A DNA stretch of 64,000 nucleotides, taken from contig NZ_JBIWFB010000006.1 in NCBI RefSeq assembly GCF_044762855.1, positions 124,001 to 188,000 on the forward strand. Reading direction: 5' to 3'. The stretch is from Psychrobacillus sp044762855. Lineage in GTDB: Bacteria > Bacillota > Bacilli > Bacillales_A > Planococcaceae. The notes below the pieces were generated by a model that saw nothing but the letters and a program-made list of their open reading frames with translations, ran no database searches and was not told the DNA's origin. A program made the position numbers and the translations under genes. Shown piece by piece: positions 8,106 to 17,041 of the stretch (its first letter is position 1; the number at the start of each line of letters is the position of its first letter).

Positions 8106-9389
8106 ATGTTAACTAGACAACAACAAGTCGAACAATTACGTGCAGAGTGGGATCAAGAGAATCGCTGGAAGGGGATTGAACGTCCATATTCACCGGAAGA
8201 AGTGATTAAGCTTCGCGGCTCCTTACAAATCGAACATACGCTAGCTCGCAAAGGTGCGGAGCGTTTATGGAATTCTTTACACAAGGAAGATTTTATTAAT
8301 GCGCTTGGAGCCCTCACAGGAAATCAGGCAGTGCAACAAGTAAAAGCGGGACTTCAAGCGATTTACTTAAGTGGTTGGCAAGTAGCGGCAGACGCTAATC
8401 TTTCAGGACAAATGTATCCAGACCAAAGCCTTTACCCCGCAAACAGTGTGCCAGCAGTTGTAAAACGTATTAATCAAGCATTACAACGTGCCGATCAAAT
8501 TGATCAAGCAGAAGGCAGAGAAGATCATTTCGATTGGTTTGCACCAATCATCGCTGATGCAGAAGCTGGATTTGGTGGACCATTAAATGTGTTTGAGTTA
8601 ATGAAAGGCATGATCGAAGCTGGGGCTGCAGGTGTTCACTTAGAAGATCAGTTAGCGTCTGAAAAGAAATGTGGTCATCTTGGAGGAAAAGTACTTCTTC
8701 CTACACAAAACGCAATTCGTAACTTAATTGCGGCTCGTTTAGCAGCGGATGTGTCTGGTGTACCAACTGTATTAATCGCACGCACAGATGCGGACGCAGC
8801 AGATATGGTAACCAGTGATATTGATCCAAGAGATGCAGAGTTTATTACTGGAGAAAGAACGCCAGAAGGATTTTTCCGCACGAAACCAGGTATTGAGCAA
8901 GCAATTACACGTGGCTTAGCATATGCGCCTTACGCAGATCTTATTTGGTGTGAAACGTCGCACCCGAGTTTAGAGGAAGCAAAACAGTTTGCTGATGCCA
9001 TTCATGCACAATTTCCTGGGAAATTACTTGCATATAACTGTTCACCTTCCTTCAATTGGAAAGCAAACTTAGACGATGAGACGATTGCAAAATACCAAGT
9101 GGAGTTAGGAAAAATGGGTTACAAATTCCAGTTCGTAACACTTGCTGGATTCCATGCATTAAACAATAGCATGTTCGAACTAGCACATGACTATAAAACA
9201 AACGGAATGGCGGCATACTCGAAACTTCAACAAGCAGAATTTGCAAACGAGGTGAAAGGGTACACGGCTACGAAACATCAGCGTGAAGTAGGAACAGGCT
9301 ATTTTGATGAAATTACGCAAGTCATTTCTGGAGGAACTTCTTCTACGACGGCAATGAGCGGTTCTACAGAAGTTGCACAATTTATATAA
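8106..9389 (+). CDS. aceA: Isocitrate lyase
   Basis: 427 residues. The catalytic signature KKCGH (SEKKCGHLGGK) is present, together with ADAEAGFGGPLNVFEL, which binds Mg2+, and NCSPSFNW, which contacts substrate. It cleaves isocitrate to succinate and glyoxylate, the first step of the glyoxylate shunt used during growth on acetate or fatty acids. Start ATG 8106 follows an AAAAGAGG site. It is followed at 30 bp by malate synthase. Confidence 0.97.
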   Translation: MLTRQQQVEQLRAEWDQENRWKGIERPYSPEEVIKLRGSLQIEHTLARKGAERLWNSLHKEDFINALGALTGNQAVQQVKAGLQAIYLSGWQVAADANLSGQMYPDQSLYPANSVPAVVKRINQALQRADQIDQAEGREDHFDWFAPIIADAEAGFGGPLNVFELMKGMIEAGAAGVHLEDQLASEKKCGHLGGKVLLPTQNAIRNLIAARLAADVSGVPTVLIARTDADAADMVTSDIDPRDAEFITGERTPEGFFRTKPGIEQAITRGLAYAPYADLIWCETSHPSLEEAKQFADAIHAQFPGKLLAYNCSPSFNWKANLDDETIAKYQVELGKMGYKFQFVTLAGFHALNNSMFELAHDYKTNGMAAYSKLQQAEFANEVKGYTATKHQREVGTGYFDEITQVISGGTSSTTAMSGSTEVAQFI

Positions 9390-9419
9390 TCAATCATGGG
9401 GATGGGAGGTTATTGATAA

Positions 9420-11012
9420 ATGGAACAGACTACTGCTAAAAACATTCAAATAGTTGGAAAAGAAACGGAAGCAAGTAGAGAAATTCTAACATCAGAAGCA
9501 CTTGACTTCATAGCATCGATTCACCACTTGTTTAATGAGAGAAGAAAAGAACTGCTAGAAACTAGACAAGAACGTCAAAAGCAGCTTGATAATGGAGGAA
9601 CATTAGATTTTTTACAAGAAACAAAAGCCATTCGAGAAGGGGACTGGACAATTGCTCCACTTCCTAAAGACCTTCAGGACCGTCGAGTTGAAATTACAGG
9701 TCCTGTCAATCGCAAAATGGTCATCAATGCATTAAACTCTGGCGCTAAAGCATTTATGGCCTGCTTTGAAGATGCAACTTCCCCGACTTGGGAAAATATG
9801 ATCGAAGGCCAAGTGAATATGCGAGATGCTATTCGAAAAACGATTTCTTTTAAACAAGACAATGGAAAAGAGTACAACTTAAAGGAAGATACGGCTGTTT
9901 TAATGGTTCGCCCTAGAGGTCTTCATTTGCTAGAAAAAAATGTGCTCATTGATGGAGAACAAATTGCCGGCAGTTTCTTCGATTTCGGATTATATTTTTT
10001 CCATAATGCAAAGGAATTATTAGCTCGTGGAACTGGTCCTTACTTTTATCTACCGAAGCTTGAGAGTCATTTAGAAGCAAGATTATGGAATGACATTTTC
10101 ATCTTTGCCCAAAAGCAGCTAGGTGTTTCAAATGGCACGATAAAAGCAACTGTATTAATCGAAACGATTATGGCAGCTTTTGAAATGGATGAAATATTAT
10201 ATGAACTAAAAAGTCATTCGGCTGGATTGAACTGTGGACGTTGGGATTATATTTTTAGTTATATTAAACGACTTCGCAATCAACCAAATGTGATTTTACC
10301 AGATCGTAGTCAAGTGACGATGACCTCACCGTTTATGCGTGCGTATACGCAACTTTGCGTTCAAACTTGCCATCGTAGAAATGCCCCAGCAATTGGTGGG
10401 ATGGCAGCGCAAATTCCGATTAAAGGCGATGAAGCGGCAAATGAAGCGGCATTTAACAAAGTGCGGGAAGATAAACGGAGAGAAGCGACTGATGGGCATG
10501 ATGGAACATGGGTAGCACATCCTGGTCTAGTCCCTGTAGTATTAGGAGAATTTAATGAGCATATGCCTACGTCTAATCAGATTCATCGTAAACGAGAAGA
10601 TGTGCAAGTGGTAGCTAAGGATTTATTGGAAGTTCCGCAAGGTTCTATTACAGAAGAAGGCTTGCGTTTAAATTGTAGTGTAGGAGTTCAATATATTGCA
10701 TCATGGTTACGCGGAAACGGAGCAGCACCGATCAATCACTTAATGGAAGACGCCGCTACCGCAGAAATATCACGCACACAAGTATGGCAGTGGATTCGCC
10801 ATCCAGAAGGGAAATTAGAAGACGGTCGTAAAGTTACGGAAATTTTAGTACGACAAACATTGCAAGAAGAACTAGGGAAGTTGGAAAAAGCATTTGGCAG
10901 CGAGAACTATGCAAATGGTCGTTATAACGAAGCAGCTGAGCTCTTCCTCTCTTTAATAAGTGAACAAGAATTTGTTGAATTTCTCACATTGCCAGGCTAT
11001 GAAAAATTATAG
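9420..11012 (+). CDS. aceB: Malate synthase A
   Basis: 530 residues, the length of the A isoform. Conserved segments are MACFEDATSPTWENM, VLMVRPRGLHL with the catalytic-site arginine, LNCGRWDYIFSYIK and RRNAPAIGGMAAQIPI. It condenses glyoxylate with acetyl-CoA to malate, completing the shunt opened by aceA. GGGAGG lies 12 bases before the ATG. The small YhfH gene begins 12 bp after its stop. Confidence 0.97.
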   Translation: MEQTTAKNIQIVGKETEASREILTSEALDFIASIHHLFNERRKELLETRQERQKQLDNGGTLDFLQETKAIREGDWTIAPLPKDLQDRRVEITGPVNRKMVINALNSGAKAFMACFEDATSPTWENMIEGQVNMRDAIRKTISFKQDNGKEYNLKEDTAVLMVRPRGLHLLEKNVLIDGEQIAGSFFDFGLYFFHNAKELLARGTGPYFYLPKLESHLEARLWNDIFIFAQKQLGVSNGTIKATVLIETIMAAFEMDEILYELKSHSAGLNCGRWDYIFSYIKRLRNQPNVILPDRSQVTMTSPFMRAYTQLCVQTCHRRNAPAIGGMAAQIPIKGDEAANEAAFNKVREDKRREATDGHDGTWVAHPGLVPVVLGEFNEHMPTSNQIHRKREDVQVVAKDLLEVPQGSITEEGLRLNCSVGVQYIASWLRGNGAAPINHLMEDAATAEISRTQVWQWIRHPEGKLEDGRKVTEILVRQTLQEELGKLEKAFGSENYANGRYNEAAELFLSLISEQEFVEFLTLPGYEKL

Positions 11013-11024
11013 GAGGTGATTTGC

Positions 11025-11147
11025 ATGAAAACAACTACTCAAGAAGTAAGCACAAAACATTGTCGTGAATGCGGATGTGAGATTCATGAGAAAGTAGAAT
11101 CATCCCTTTATGAATGTGAACGTTGCATCGGCATGAACGAGGAATAA
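11025..11147 (+). CDS. YhfH-family small zinc-ribbon-like protein
   Basis: 40 residues with two cysteine pairs, CRECGC and CERC, separated by 14 residues, a pattern suited to one zinc atom. The size and layout match the small Bacillus YhfH family, whose role is unknown. AGGAGGTGA ends 4-8 bases before the ATG, a strong site, so it is almost certainly translated. It is probably co-transcribed with aceAB, as a terminator follows only after it. Confidence 0.75.
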   Translation: MKTTTQEVSTKHCRECGCEIHEKVESSLYECERCIGMNEE

Positions 11148-11157
11148 CTCTATGTAC

Positions 11158-11200
11158 GAAAGTCCTATCCTTCTTTTACAAGAAAGGGTGGGGCTTTTTT
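11158..11200 (+). terminator. Terminator of aceA-aceB-yhfH
   Basis: AAGTCC..TCCTTCTT pairs with AAGAAAGG..GGGGCTT through a loop TTAC, followed by a T run. Confidence 0.75.
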
Positions 11201-11272
11201 AAATTTAGCAGGATTTTCTTGTTGTAAAAAGAACATACGTTTCATATACTAAATAAAAAGGAGGGAACGTTT

Positions 11273-11494
11273 GTGCGTGTTTTATTAGAGAAATATTTTA
11301 GTCGAGGACAGTATGTGGAATTAATATACCTGTCTAAATCGAATGAAATCAGTAGGAGAAGAGTCAAAATATTGAAGGTGCAGGACAACTCTTTTCAAGG
11401 ATATTGCTTTAAAAGGAAGGCAAAACGCACATTTCTAATAACGAACGTATTAGCAATCGCTCCCGTTAGTCAAAAAGAAAGCAAGGTGATCTAG
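11273..11494 (+). CDS. Small WYL-like domain protein
   Basis: 73 residues starting with GTG after AAGGAGGG. The pattern YVELIYLSKSNEISRRRVKIL...GYCFKRKAKRTFLITNVLAI follows the beta-barrel core of WYL domains, which sense ligands or nucleic acid, but no helix-turn-helix is attached. The stop TAG is immediately followed by the GTG of the YolD-like gene, so the pair is one operon. A nucleic-acid or ligand sensing role is inference. Confidence 0.6.
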   Translation: MRVLLEKYFSRGQYVELIYLSKSNEISRRRVKILKVQDNSFQGYCFKRKAKRTFLITNVLAIAPVSQKESKVI

Positions 11495-11845
11495 GTGGAT
11501 AGACCAGATTTATCGAAATTACAGGATCGAGGAAGTAAAAAATGGGTCGCAATGATGCTGCCGGAACACGTCAAACTTCTGAGAGAATACATGGAAGAAC
11601 AAAAGAAGACTCCTCGTCCCCAACTAGATGAATGGGATCTGGATATTATTCAAGAAAATATTCAACTAGCAATGAAACGAAATGTAGAAGTGGAAATAAA
11701 AACATGGAGAAACGGAGCATTTCATATTCACTTAGGAAAGGTAACTTGGGTGGATATAAATAAAAGAACAATAGAAATGGAAGACATTCTTACATCATTC
11801 ATGTTGCAATTGGATGAAATTGTGGATGTAACAATATTAATATGA
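11495..11845 (+). CDS. YolD-like protein
   Basis: 116 residues. RPDLSKLQDRGSKKWVAMMLPEHVKLLREY is the usual YolD start, and the C-terminal half forms the SH3-like strand region (KTWRNGAFHIHLGKVTWVD). In Bacillus relatives yolD genes usually accompany a Y-family DNA polymerase and have been tied to the damage response. Here no polymerase is adjacent. GTG 11495 abuts the stop of the WYL-like gene; AAGGTGATCTAG supplies the ribosome site. Confidence 0.85.
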   Translation: MDRPDLSKLQDRGSKKWVAMMLPEHVKLLREYMEEQKKTPRPQLDEWDLDIIQENIQLAMKRNVEVEIKTWRNGAFHIHLGKVTWVDINKRTIEMEDILTSFMLQLDEIVDVTILI

Positions 11846-11857
11846 GCGAACAGATGT

Positions 11858-11898
11858 AAAACAAACCACCGACCGATATAATGGCAGGTGGTTTGTTT
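11858..11898. terminator. Bidirectional terminator
   Basis: AAACAAACCACC pairs with GGTGGTTTGTTT, a 12-bp stem with a 16-nt loop, between the YolD-like gene and the convergent ASCH gene. Confidence 0.8.
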
Positions 11899-11904
11899 CC
11901 AAAA

Positions 11905-12252
11905 CTAAGCCTTAACAGGGCTAAACTCGTGAACCCATACAGTCATGTGAGGTAGCCATGGCATACGAGGGTGGTAAGACAAAATAGATTGTTTGTAGTC
12001 TTCCACTGATTCAAAGCCTTCTTGTTTTGCATGTGCATCCGTCAACTCACCAAGCGTTTGAATATATACATTGTCAACAACAAAAGACTGCCCATTCAGT
12101 TCCATCATTTCCCCTACGTCTGCATAACGTCCATTGCGCCGAGTGGCCGTTTTCTTACCTTGCAATACTAGTTCAATATCAGATTCCTTTGTGATTAATC
12201 GTTCCACTGAACATGTTTTTGGAGGTAAATTTGTTTTTTCATCGTTTGTCAT
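11905..12252 (-). CDS. ASCH-domain protein
   Basis: 115 residues. VLQGKKTATRRNGRYADVG is the RNA-binding-like ASCH entry motif (GxKTxTxR), and LGELTDAHAKQEGFESVEDY is the typical second half. ASCH proteins are small beta-barrels related to PUA domains; some are amidohydrolases of acylated cytidines, many are unassigned. Monocistronic, ending in a shared terminator. Confidence 0.8.
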   Translation of the reverse strand: MTNDEKTNLPPKTCSVERLITKESDIELVLQGKKTATRRNGRYADVGEMMELNGQSFVVDNVYIQTLGELTDAHAKQEGFESVEDYKQSILSYHPRMPWLPHMTVWVHEFSPVKA

Positions 12253-12349
12253 GTAAAGCCCACCTTGTTCAAATAATTTTACTTTGCTATTTCTACGTAA
12301 GTGTATACGTTAGAAGCATTTCGGGCTATGGTTATAAAAGAGTATTTTT

Positions 12350-13216
12350 TTAGTTAGACGAATTTGTATAGACTTGGTCTCGTGTAAATGGCTCCGACAC
12401 TACTAGATGAGCGAGTGTTACAGGAGAATTACCTTCTTTTTCAAAATATATTTCCTCTAACTCGGGAAAGTTATCAAAATAGGAATGTACAATTGTCCCG
12501 ATAAACATGTGCTCCCCGGCGCTTCCTTGGACATTACTTAATCCACTGTCCATATTTAATATGAGTTTCGTGTTATTATTCTCGAAACGGTAATCAATTA
12601 AACCCACTTCCAAAACCATTATTTCATCAAAAATTTGACGGACTTCATCACCTGAAGGATCAATAGTTATGTCATATGGTTCTACATATTCCGCATTCGC
12701 ATCAGCCTGATAGACGGTAATCGTTTCCGTAGATACAGTGCTTTCAGGTTCATCCTTTCCATCCCACTTATAAGCTGTCTGTTCTTTTTGTTCACTTAAT
12801 TCATTAGAAGTAGACCACGCAATGAGTGTATAAGAACCAGCCGGTACTTCTGCTAATTCTGTTTGAAGCTCAAGCGGAATGACTATTTCTTCACTTGGCT
12901 TTAATGTTTTTTCTTGAAGCATTAAGGTAAATGTTTTATTGGCTGAATACGTATAAACGACATTATTTTCATTGTCTAAAAGTTGATATTCAATTTCCTG
13001 TCCACTTGGATATGTTATGCTCTTTTCGACTTCTGTTTCATTTTTAATCGTAAAGGAAGCATTGCCATCCTCATTTACTACCAATTTAGTCAAAATAGTT
13101 TTGTCTTCCTGCGGTTGTGGGTCTCCACCTGTAGTAGGATCGGCATTACTTGTTCCACAGCTCGCTAGGAGCAAAATGATGAAAATCGAAAATGCGCCCC
13201 AAATAAGCTTTTTCAT
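12350..13216 (-). CDS. Lipoprotein with BsuPI-like and GerMN-like domains
   Basis: 288 residues. A lipobox ends the signal peptide (LLLASCGTS, Cys about 20). Residues 40-170 resemble the BsuPI proteinase-inhibitor fold (TILTKLVVNEDGNASFTIKN...GSYTLIAW). Residues about 215-285 resemble a GerMN domain (LSNVQGSAGEHMF...HSYFDNFPELEEIYFE...VSEPFTRD). It is anchored on the outer face of the membrane and divergent from the two-component system at 13.4 kb, so it may be a target or partner of that system. The role is unknown. Confidence 0.7.
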   Translation of the reverse strand: MKKLIWGAFSIFIILLLASCGTSNADPTTGGDPQPQEDKTILTKLVVNEDGNASFTIKNETEVEKSITYPSGQEIEYQLLDNENNVVYTYSANKTFTLMLQEKTLKPSEEIVIPLELQTELAEVPAGSYTLIAWSTSNELSEQKEQTAYKWDGKDEPESTVSTETITVYQADANAEYVEPYDITIDPSGDEVRQIFDEIMVLEVGLIDYRFENNNTKLILNMDSGLSNVQGSAGEHMFIGTIVHSYFDNFPELEEIYFEKEGNSPVTLAHLVVSEPFTRDQVYTNSSN

Positions 13217-13366
13217 AGAATCACTCCTTTATAGGATTAGACTGTTTACCTCTTAGAAAGTTACATATAAATTTCTTAAGAAATTCTTCATAATTATCCT
13301 TCTGAAATGTTAAGAAATGAACGGTACAATAAGAACCATAAGAAAGAAAAGATTGGAGGTAAGCAA

Positions 13367-14059
13367 ATGACACAGTTTACAGTGTTAGTGACGGATGATG
13401 ATCAAGATATTCGAGACGGCATCGAAATTTACTTGAAAAATGAAGGATATAACGTATTGAAAGCTGCGGACGGACTAGAAGCATTGCAACTAATAGAAGA
13501 AAATGAAGTACATGTCATTGTACTAGACATTATGATGCCCAAAATGGACGGCATTGCAGCAACATTTAAAATACGAGAACAAAGAAATATCCCAATCATT
13601 ATGCTTAGCGCGAAGGCAGAGGATTCGGATAAAATTCATGGATTGTCTGTTGGAGCAGATGATTACGTGACAAAGCCTTTTCATCCAATGGAGCTAGTGG
13701 CACGCGTGAAGTCGCAACTTCGGCGCTATACAAAGCTTGGTACGTATCAAGGACAGCAAGCAATCATTGAAGTCGATGGACTCGTGTTAAACAAAGAAGC
13801 AAAAGAACTGACGGTAGAAGGCGCACCAGTGAAACTAACACCGATTGAATTTAAAATCACCGAACTTTTAATGATGAACGCAGGGCGAGTGTTCTCTATC
13901 AATGAAATATACGAGCGTGTCTGGCATGAACCCGCCTACAACGCGGAGAACATCGTAGCAGTGCATATCCGAAAAATACGTGAAAAAATAGAAGCAGATC
14001 CGAAAAACCCAAGATATGTGAAGGTGGTGTGGGGAGTTGGCTATAAAATCGACAAGTAA
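13367..14059 (+). CDS. OmpR-family response regulator
   Basis: 230 residues. The receiver domain has the acidic pocket DDD10-12, phosphorylated aspartate D54 (IVLDIMMPKMDG), LSAKAED and KPF. The C-terminal winged helix includes LTPIEFKITELLM and ENIVAVHIRKIREKIE. The start at 13367 has TTGGAGG 7 bases upstream; an in-frame ATG 60 bases earlier lacks a site and would add a non-conserved tail. It is followed by an overlapping small ORF and the kinase gene. Confidence 0.92.
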   Translation: MTQFTVLVTDDDQDIRDGIEIYLKNEGYNVLKAADGLEALQLIEENEVHVIVLDIMMPKMDGIAATFKIREQRNIPIIMLSAKAEDSDKIHGLSVGADDYVTKPFHPMELVARVKSQLRRYTKLGTYQGQQAIIEVDGLVLNKEAKELTVEGAPVKLTPIEFKITELLMMNAGRVFSINEIYERVWHEPAYNAENIVAVHIRKIREKIEADPKNPRYVKVVWGVGYKIDK

Positions 14060-14204
14060 ATGGAGTTTACTACTGTCAATTTTAGCAATTGCGTGCGGCA
14101 TCATTTGTCTAACCTACTGTCTAGCTAACTGGATGCCACTAATCGAAATTAAAGAGAGTTTTGTTCAAATTATTCAAAATATGAAAGGGGGCGTTGCGGG
14201 ATGA
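14037..14204 (+). CDS. Possible small membrane protein between response regulator and kinase
   Basis: 55 codons starting with TTG 14037 inside the end of the regulator gene and ending at TGA 14202-14204, which overlaps the ATG of the kinase. AAGGTGGTGTGGGG precedes the TTG. The product has one strong membrane segment (LLLSILAIACGIICLTY) and an amphipathic tail (MPLIEIKESFVQIIQNM). An in-frame stop just upstream leaves TTG as the only early start. It fills the otherwise unexplained 140-bp gap between regulator and kinase. Unknown function; translation is inferred. Confidence 0.45.
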   Translation: MAIKSTSKWSLLLSILAIACGIICLTYCLANWMPLIEIKESFVQIIQNMKGGVAG

Positions 14205-16375
14205 AGCATGCAATCGGAAGAAACATATTACTTAGCGCTTTGGCGGTAATCACCGTATTAGGTCTGTTTACACTAATTGAGCAAGGACCAAACTTTATCG
14301 GTACAAGTTATTTCGATAGTGGTGACTTTGAGTGGCAGTTAGATGAATTTGAGGAATCCATTATTCCATTAGTGTTAGCACCGCCAGATAAAGAAGAAGT
14401 AAAGAAAAAAATTACAGTGACTCCAGAAGAAATAGAGGAATATCGCTATCGATATGGAGACCTAGAAAGTCAATTGAATTCCATCCGAAATCAATATCAA
14501 AGTGAGACAGGGGAAATCACAACAGAAACAGCGACAGACGGAGCATCAGAAGAAACAACTACCGTGGAAACACCGAACGATGCTTTACTTGCGGAGCGTG
14601 ATAAAAAGCTAGCAGATATCACGAAAAACTTCACAGATGACAGCTATGTAGAAAAAAAGATTCGAGCAGAAAAAGAAGCGAAAGTAGATAGCTATTACAA
14701 AGCAGTCGAACATGCAAAAAATGATTTATTAAATCAAAAAGAAGATTTTATATACGACTTAAAAAATGTGGAAACGGGAGAACGTTTTACAAACGGAGAA
14801 ATAAGTTCGAAAAATGCATTTAAAAAAGAATACTCCAGTAAATACGGTTATTTAAGAAAGCGCACTGTTTATCAACAAGTGGATGAAAGTTGGCTAGTCA
14901 CTGACATAATGGGAAATCCATTTGCCCGTTTTGAAGGAACCATTGCTATTCCGGAAGGTAGTATTTTGAGCGGACATAGAGCTATTGAGTATAAATCCTT
15001 TTTAACAAACCAACGCACGTTTTATGGGGTAGTAGTAGCAGGAATTTTAGCGGCAGTTGCCTTTACTTTATTATGGAGAAAAAATAGCGAAACGTTTCGA
15101 GATAAGAGCAGGGAAGAAAAATATCGACAGTTGCCGATTGATGTAAAACTAGTATTGTTTCTCATTAGTATTTTGACGGACATAATTGCTATTGGGTTTT
15201 TGAAGGATTTCATCTTGTATAGAGACTATGACATGCAAATAATTACTTTTATTTTTGCAGTTATTTTTACAGCAATTACACTGTATCAATGGAAGTGGAT
15301 GCGTGCAGGGTTTGGTCCAGTAGAGTGGAAAAATACCTTTACTTATAGCTGGGGAAAATCATTACAAGGGTTTTTCTTGAAGCAATCTATAGGGCTTCAA
15401 ACATTAATCATGTTAATCGTCGTGTTTTTCTGGGGAGTAGGAACATTGCTTGTAATGATGGTACCGGTGGCATTAATCATTTGGATACCAGCAACGTTAT
15501 TAATAGGAATACCAGTACTCATTGTTTTACTGTCTAGAATGGCATACTTAAATCGAATTTTCGTGAAAACAGAAGAAATGGCAAAAGGCATTATCGGAAA
15601 TGAAATTGAAGTAAAAGGTAAATCTGAATTTGCAGGGCATGCCAAACATTTAAATGAAATACGCAGCCTAATCAAATCTTCTCATTCCGAGCAAGCAAAA
15701 AGTGAGCGATTAAAAACAGAGCTAATCACAAATGTGAGTCATGACCTTCGCACACCATTAACATCTATCATTACGTATACAGATTTGTTAAAAAATCCAG
15801 GCATTACAGATGAAGAGCGAGCATCTTATATTGCCATTTTGGATAAGAAATCGATGCGTTTAAAAACACTGATTGAGGACTTATTCGAAGTGTCGAAAAT
15901 GGCATCCGGGAATATCGAGCTAGACAAACGGAAAGTCGATTTAACTCAATTGTTGCAACAAGCCATAGCCGAACACCAAGAAGACATTGATAAATCCGGT
16001 CTAGAATATCGGGTAGCTATCGGCACAAAACCAATCATGGCCTATGTCGATGGACAAAAATGGTGGCGAGTGCTGGATAATCTAATCATCAACACATTAA
16101 AATATGCTCTTCCGAATACTAGAGTATATATTAACTTGGACCAAGTGAACTTCGATGCTGTTTTCGTCATCAAAAATATTGCGAAATATGAACTAGGCAA
16201 TGATGTGAATGAATTAACCGAACGGTTCAAACGAGCAGATACATCGCGACACACAGATGGTTCTGGTCTAGGGCTTGCAATCGCACAATCCATTGTAGAT
16301 CTGCACGGCGGCAGCTTACGAATGGAAGTAGATGGAGATTTATTTAAAGTGACGGTGAAAATTGAAGTAATTTGA
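14201..16375 (+). CDS. Membrane sensor histidine kinase
   Basis: 724 residues. One membrane helix at about 8-25 is followed by a long charged extracellular region (to about 270) with coiled-coil character, then a cluster of helices (about 270-290, 314-360, 398-450). The HisKA box NVSHDLRTPLTSIITY has phosphoacceptor H514. The ATPase domain has an N box (RVLDNLIINTLKYA) and G2 box (DGSGLGLAIAQSIV). AAAGGGGG precedes the ATG. It pairs with the upstream OmpR-type regulator. The signal is unknown, but the size of the outer domain suggests sensing at the cell surface. Confidence 0.9.
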   Translation: MKHAIGRNILLSALAVITVLGLFTLIEQGPNFIGTSYFDSGDFEWQLDEFEESIIPLVLAPPDKEEVKKKITVTPEEIEEYRYRYGDLESQLNSIRNQYQSETGEITTETATDGASEETTTVETPNDALLAERDKKLADITKNFTDDSYVEKKIRAEKEAKVDSYYKAVEHAKNDLLNQKEDFIYDLKNVETGERFTNGEISSKNAFKKEYSSKYGYLRKRTVYQQVDESWLVTDIMGNPFARFEGTIAIPEGSILSGHRAIEYKSFLTNQRTFYGVVVAGILAAVAFTLLWRKNSETFRDKSREEKYRQLPIDVKLVLFLISILTDIIAIGFLKDFILYRDYDMQIITFIFAVIFTAITLYQWKWMRAGFGPVEWKNTFTYSWGKSLQGFFLKQSIGLQTLIMLIVVFFWGVGTLLVMMVPVALIIWIPATLLIGIPVLIVLLSRMAYLNRIFVKTEEMAKGIIGNEIEVKGKSEFAGHAKHLNEIRSLIKSSHSEQAKSERLKTELITNVSHDLRTPLTSIITYTDLLKNPGITDEERASYIAILDKKSMRLKTLIEDLFEVSKMASGNIELDKRKVDLTQLLQQAIAEHQEDIDKSGLEYRVAIGTKPIMAYVDGQKWWRVLDNLIINTLKYALPNTRVYINLDQVNFDAVFVIKNIAKYELGNDVNELTERFKRADTSRHTDGSGLGLAIAQSIVDLHGGSLRMEVDGDLFKVTVKIEVI

Positions 16376-16376
16376 T

Positions 16377-16417
16377 AAAAAGCGGGAAATCCTATGGTGG
16401 ATTTCTCGCTTTTTGGT
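16377..16417 (+). terminator. Terminator after the kinase gene
   Basis: AAAAAGCGGGAAATCC and GGATTTCTCGCTTTTT form a 16-bp stem with one G-U pair and a 6-nt loop. Confidence 0.85.
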
Positions 16418-16429
16418 GTGAGTATGAAG

Positions 16430-16460
16430 ATTAGTTGGAAAAAATGAGCGTTTAGTTGGA
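16430..16460 (+). repeat. 21-bp phased CAACTAA-core repeat, two units
   Basis: ATTAGTTGGA begins at 16430 and TTTAGTTGGA at 16451, exactly 21 bp apart, 13 bp after the kinase terminator. The same core and period recur at four other intergenic sites in this window. Confidence 0.65.
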
Positions 16461-16509
16461 ATCCCGGTACTGCCTATTTTGAGATACTTAGTAAAAAGGG
16501 GAGATGGAA

Positions 16510-17040
16510 ATGAAAATCTATATTATCGGCTCGGTTGGTAGTGGCAAAACAACGTTGGCTCGTGAAGTGTCAAAAAAACTTCAGATTCCGCATTTTGAAA
16601 CAGATAATTTTGTATGGACTAGACGTCCAGCGGGTGATATTCGCAATGAAATCGAAGTTCGTGACCAGTTGCTACGGGAAGCAATTGCCACAAATAATTG
16701 GGTTATAGAAGGCGTTCATATAGATTGGACAGACGTGGGGTTACAAGAGGCAGATCAAATTATCTTTTTAGATTTTCCTACAACAAAACGCGGAAGTCGA
16801 ATTATAAAAAGATATATTCGGCAGTTGCTACAACTAGAGAAGGCGAATTATAAACCGACATTCTCTATATTTCGTCAAATGTTCAAGTGGAATAAATACT
16901 TCGAAGAACAGATGAAGCCAGAATTTCTAATAAAGTTTAGTGCCTATGAGTATAAAGTTCGTCGTTTTCAAACAGATAAAGAGGTAAAAGGGTGGTTTCA
17001 CCAATTAAAAAACCAAAAAAGAGAACTCCCTATTCCTTAG
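16510..17040 (+). CDS. P-loop kinase-like ATPase (FlaR/topology-modulation family)
   Basis: 176 residues. The Walker A motif GSVGSGKTTLA lies near the N-terminus and LDNFVW-type and IFLDFP segments follow, as in small adenylate-kinase-like NTPases annotated as topology modulation protein FlaR. The substrate is unknown. ATG 16510 was preferred because AAGGGGAG touches the earlier ATG at 16504 and leaves a proper gap only to the second. The gene converges with the next one with 1 bp between the stops. Confidence 0.75.
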   Translation: MKIYIIGSVGSGKTTLAREVSKKLQIPHFETDNFVWTRRPAGDIRNEIEVRDQLLREAIATNNWVIEGVHIDWTDVGLQEADQIIFLDFPTTKRGSRIIKRYIRQLLQLEKANYKPTFSIFRQMFKWNKYFEEQMKPEFLIKFSAYEYKVRRFQTDKEVKGWFHQLKNQKRELPIP

Positions 17041-17041
17041 G

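Noticed and set aside
13307..13366. N-terminal extension of the response regulator from ATG 13307
   Set aside because: No ribosome site before it, the added residues are lysine/asparagine-rich and not part of a receiver domain, and a strong site serves 13367.
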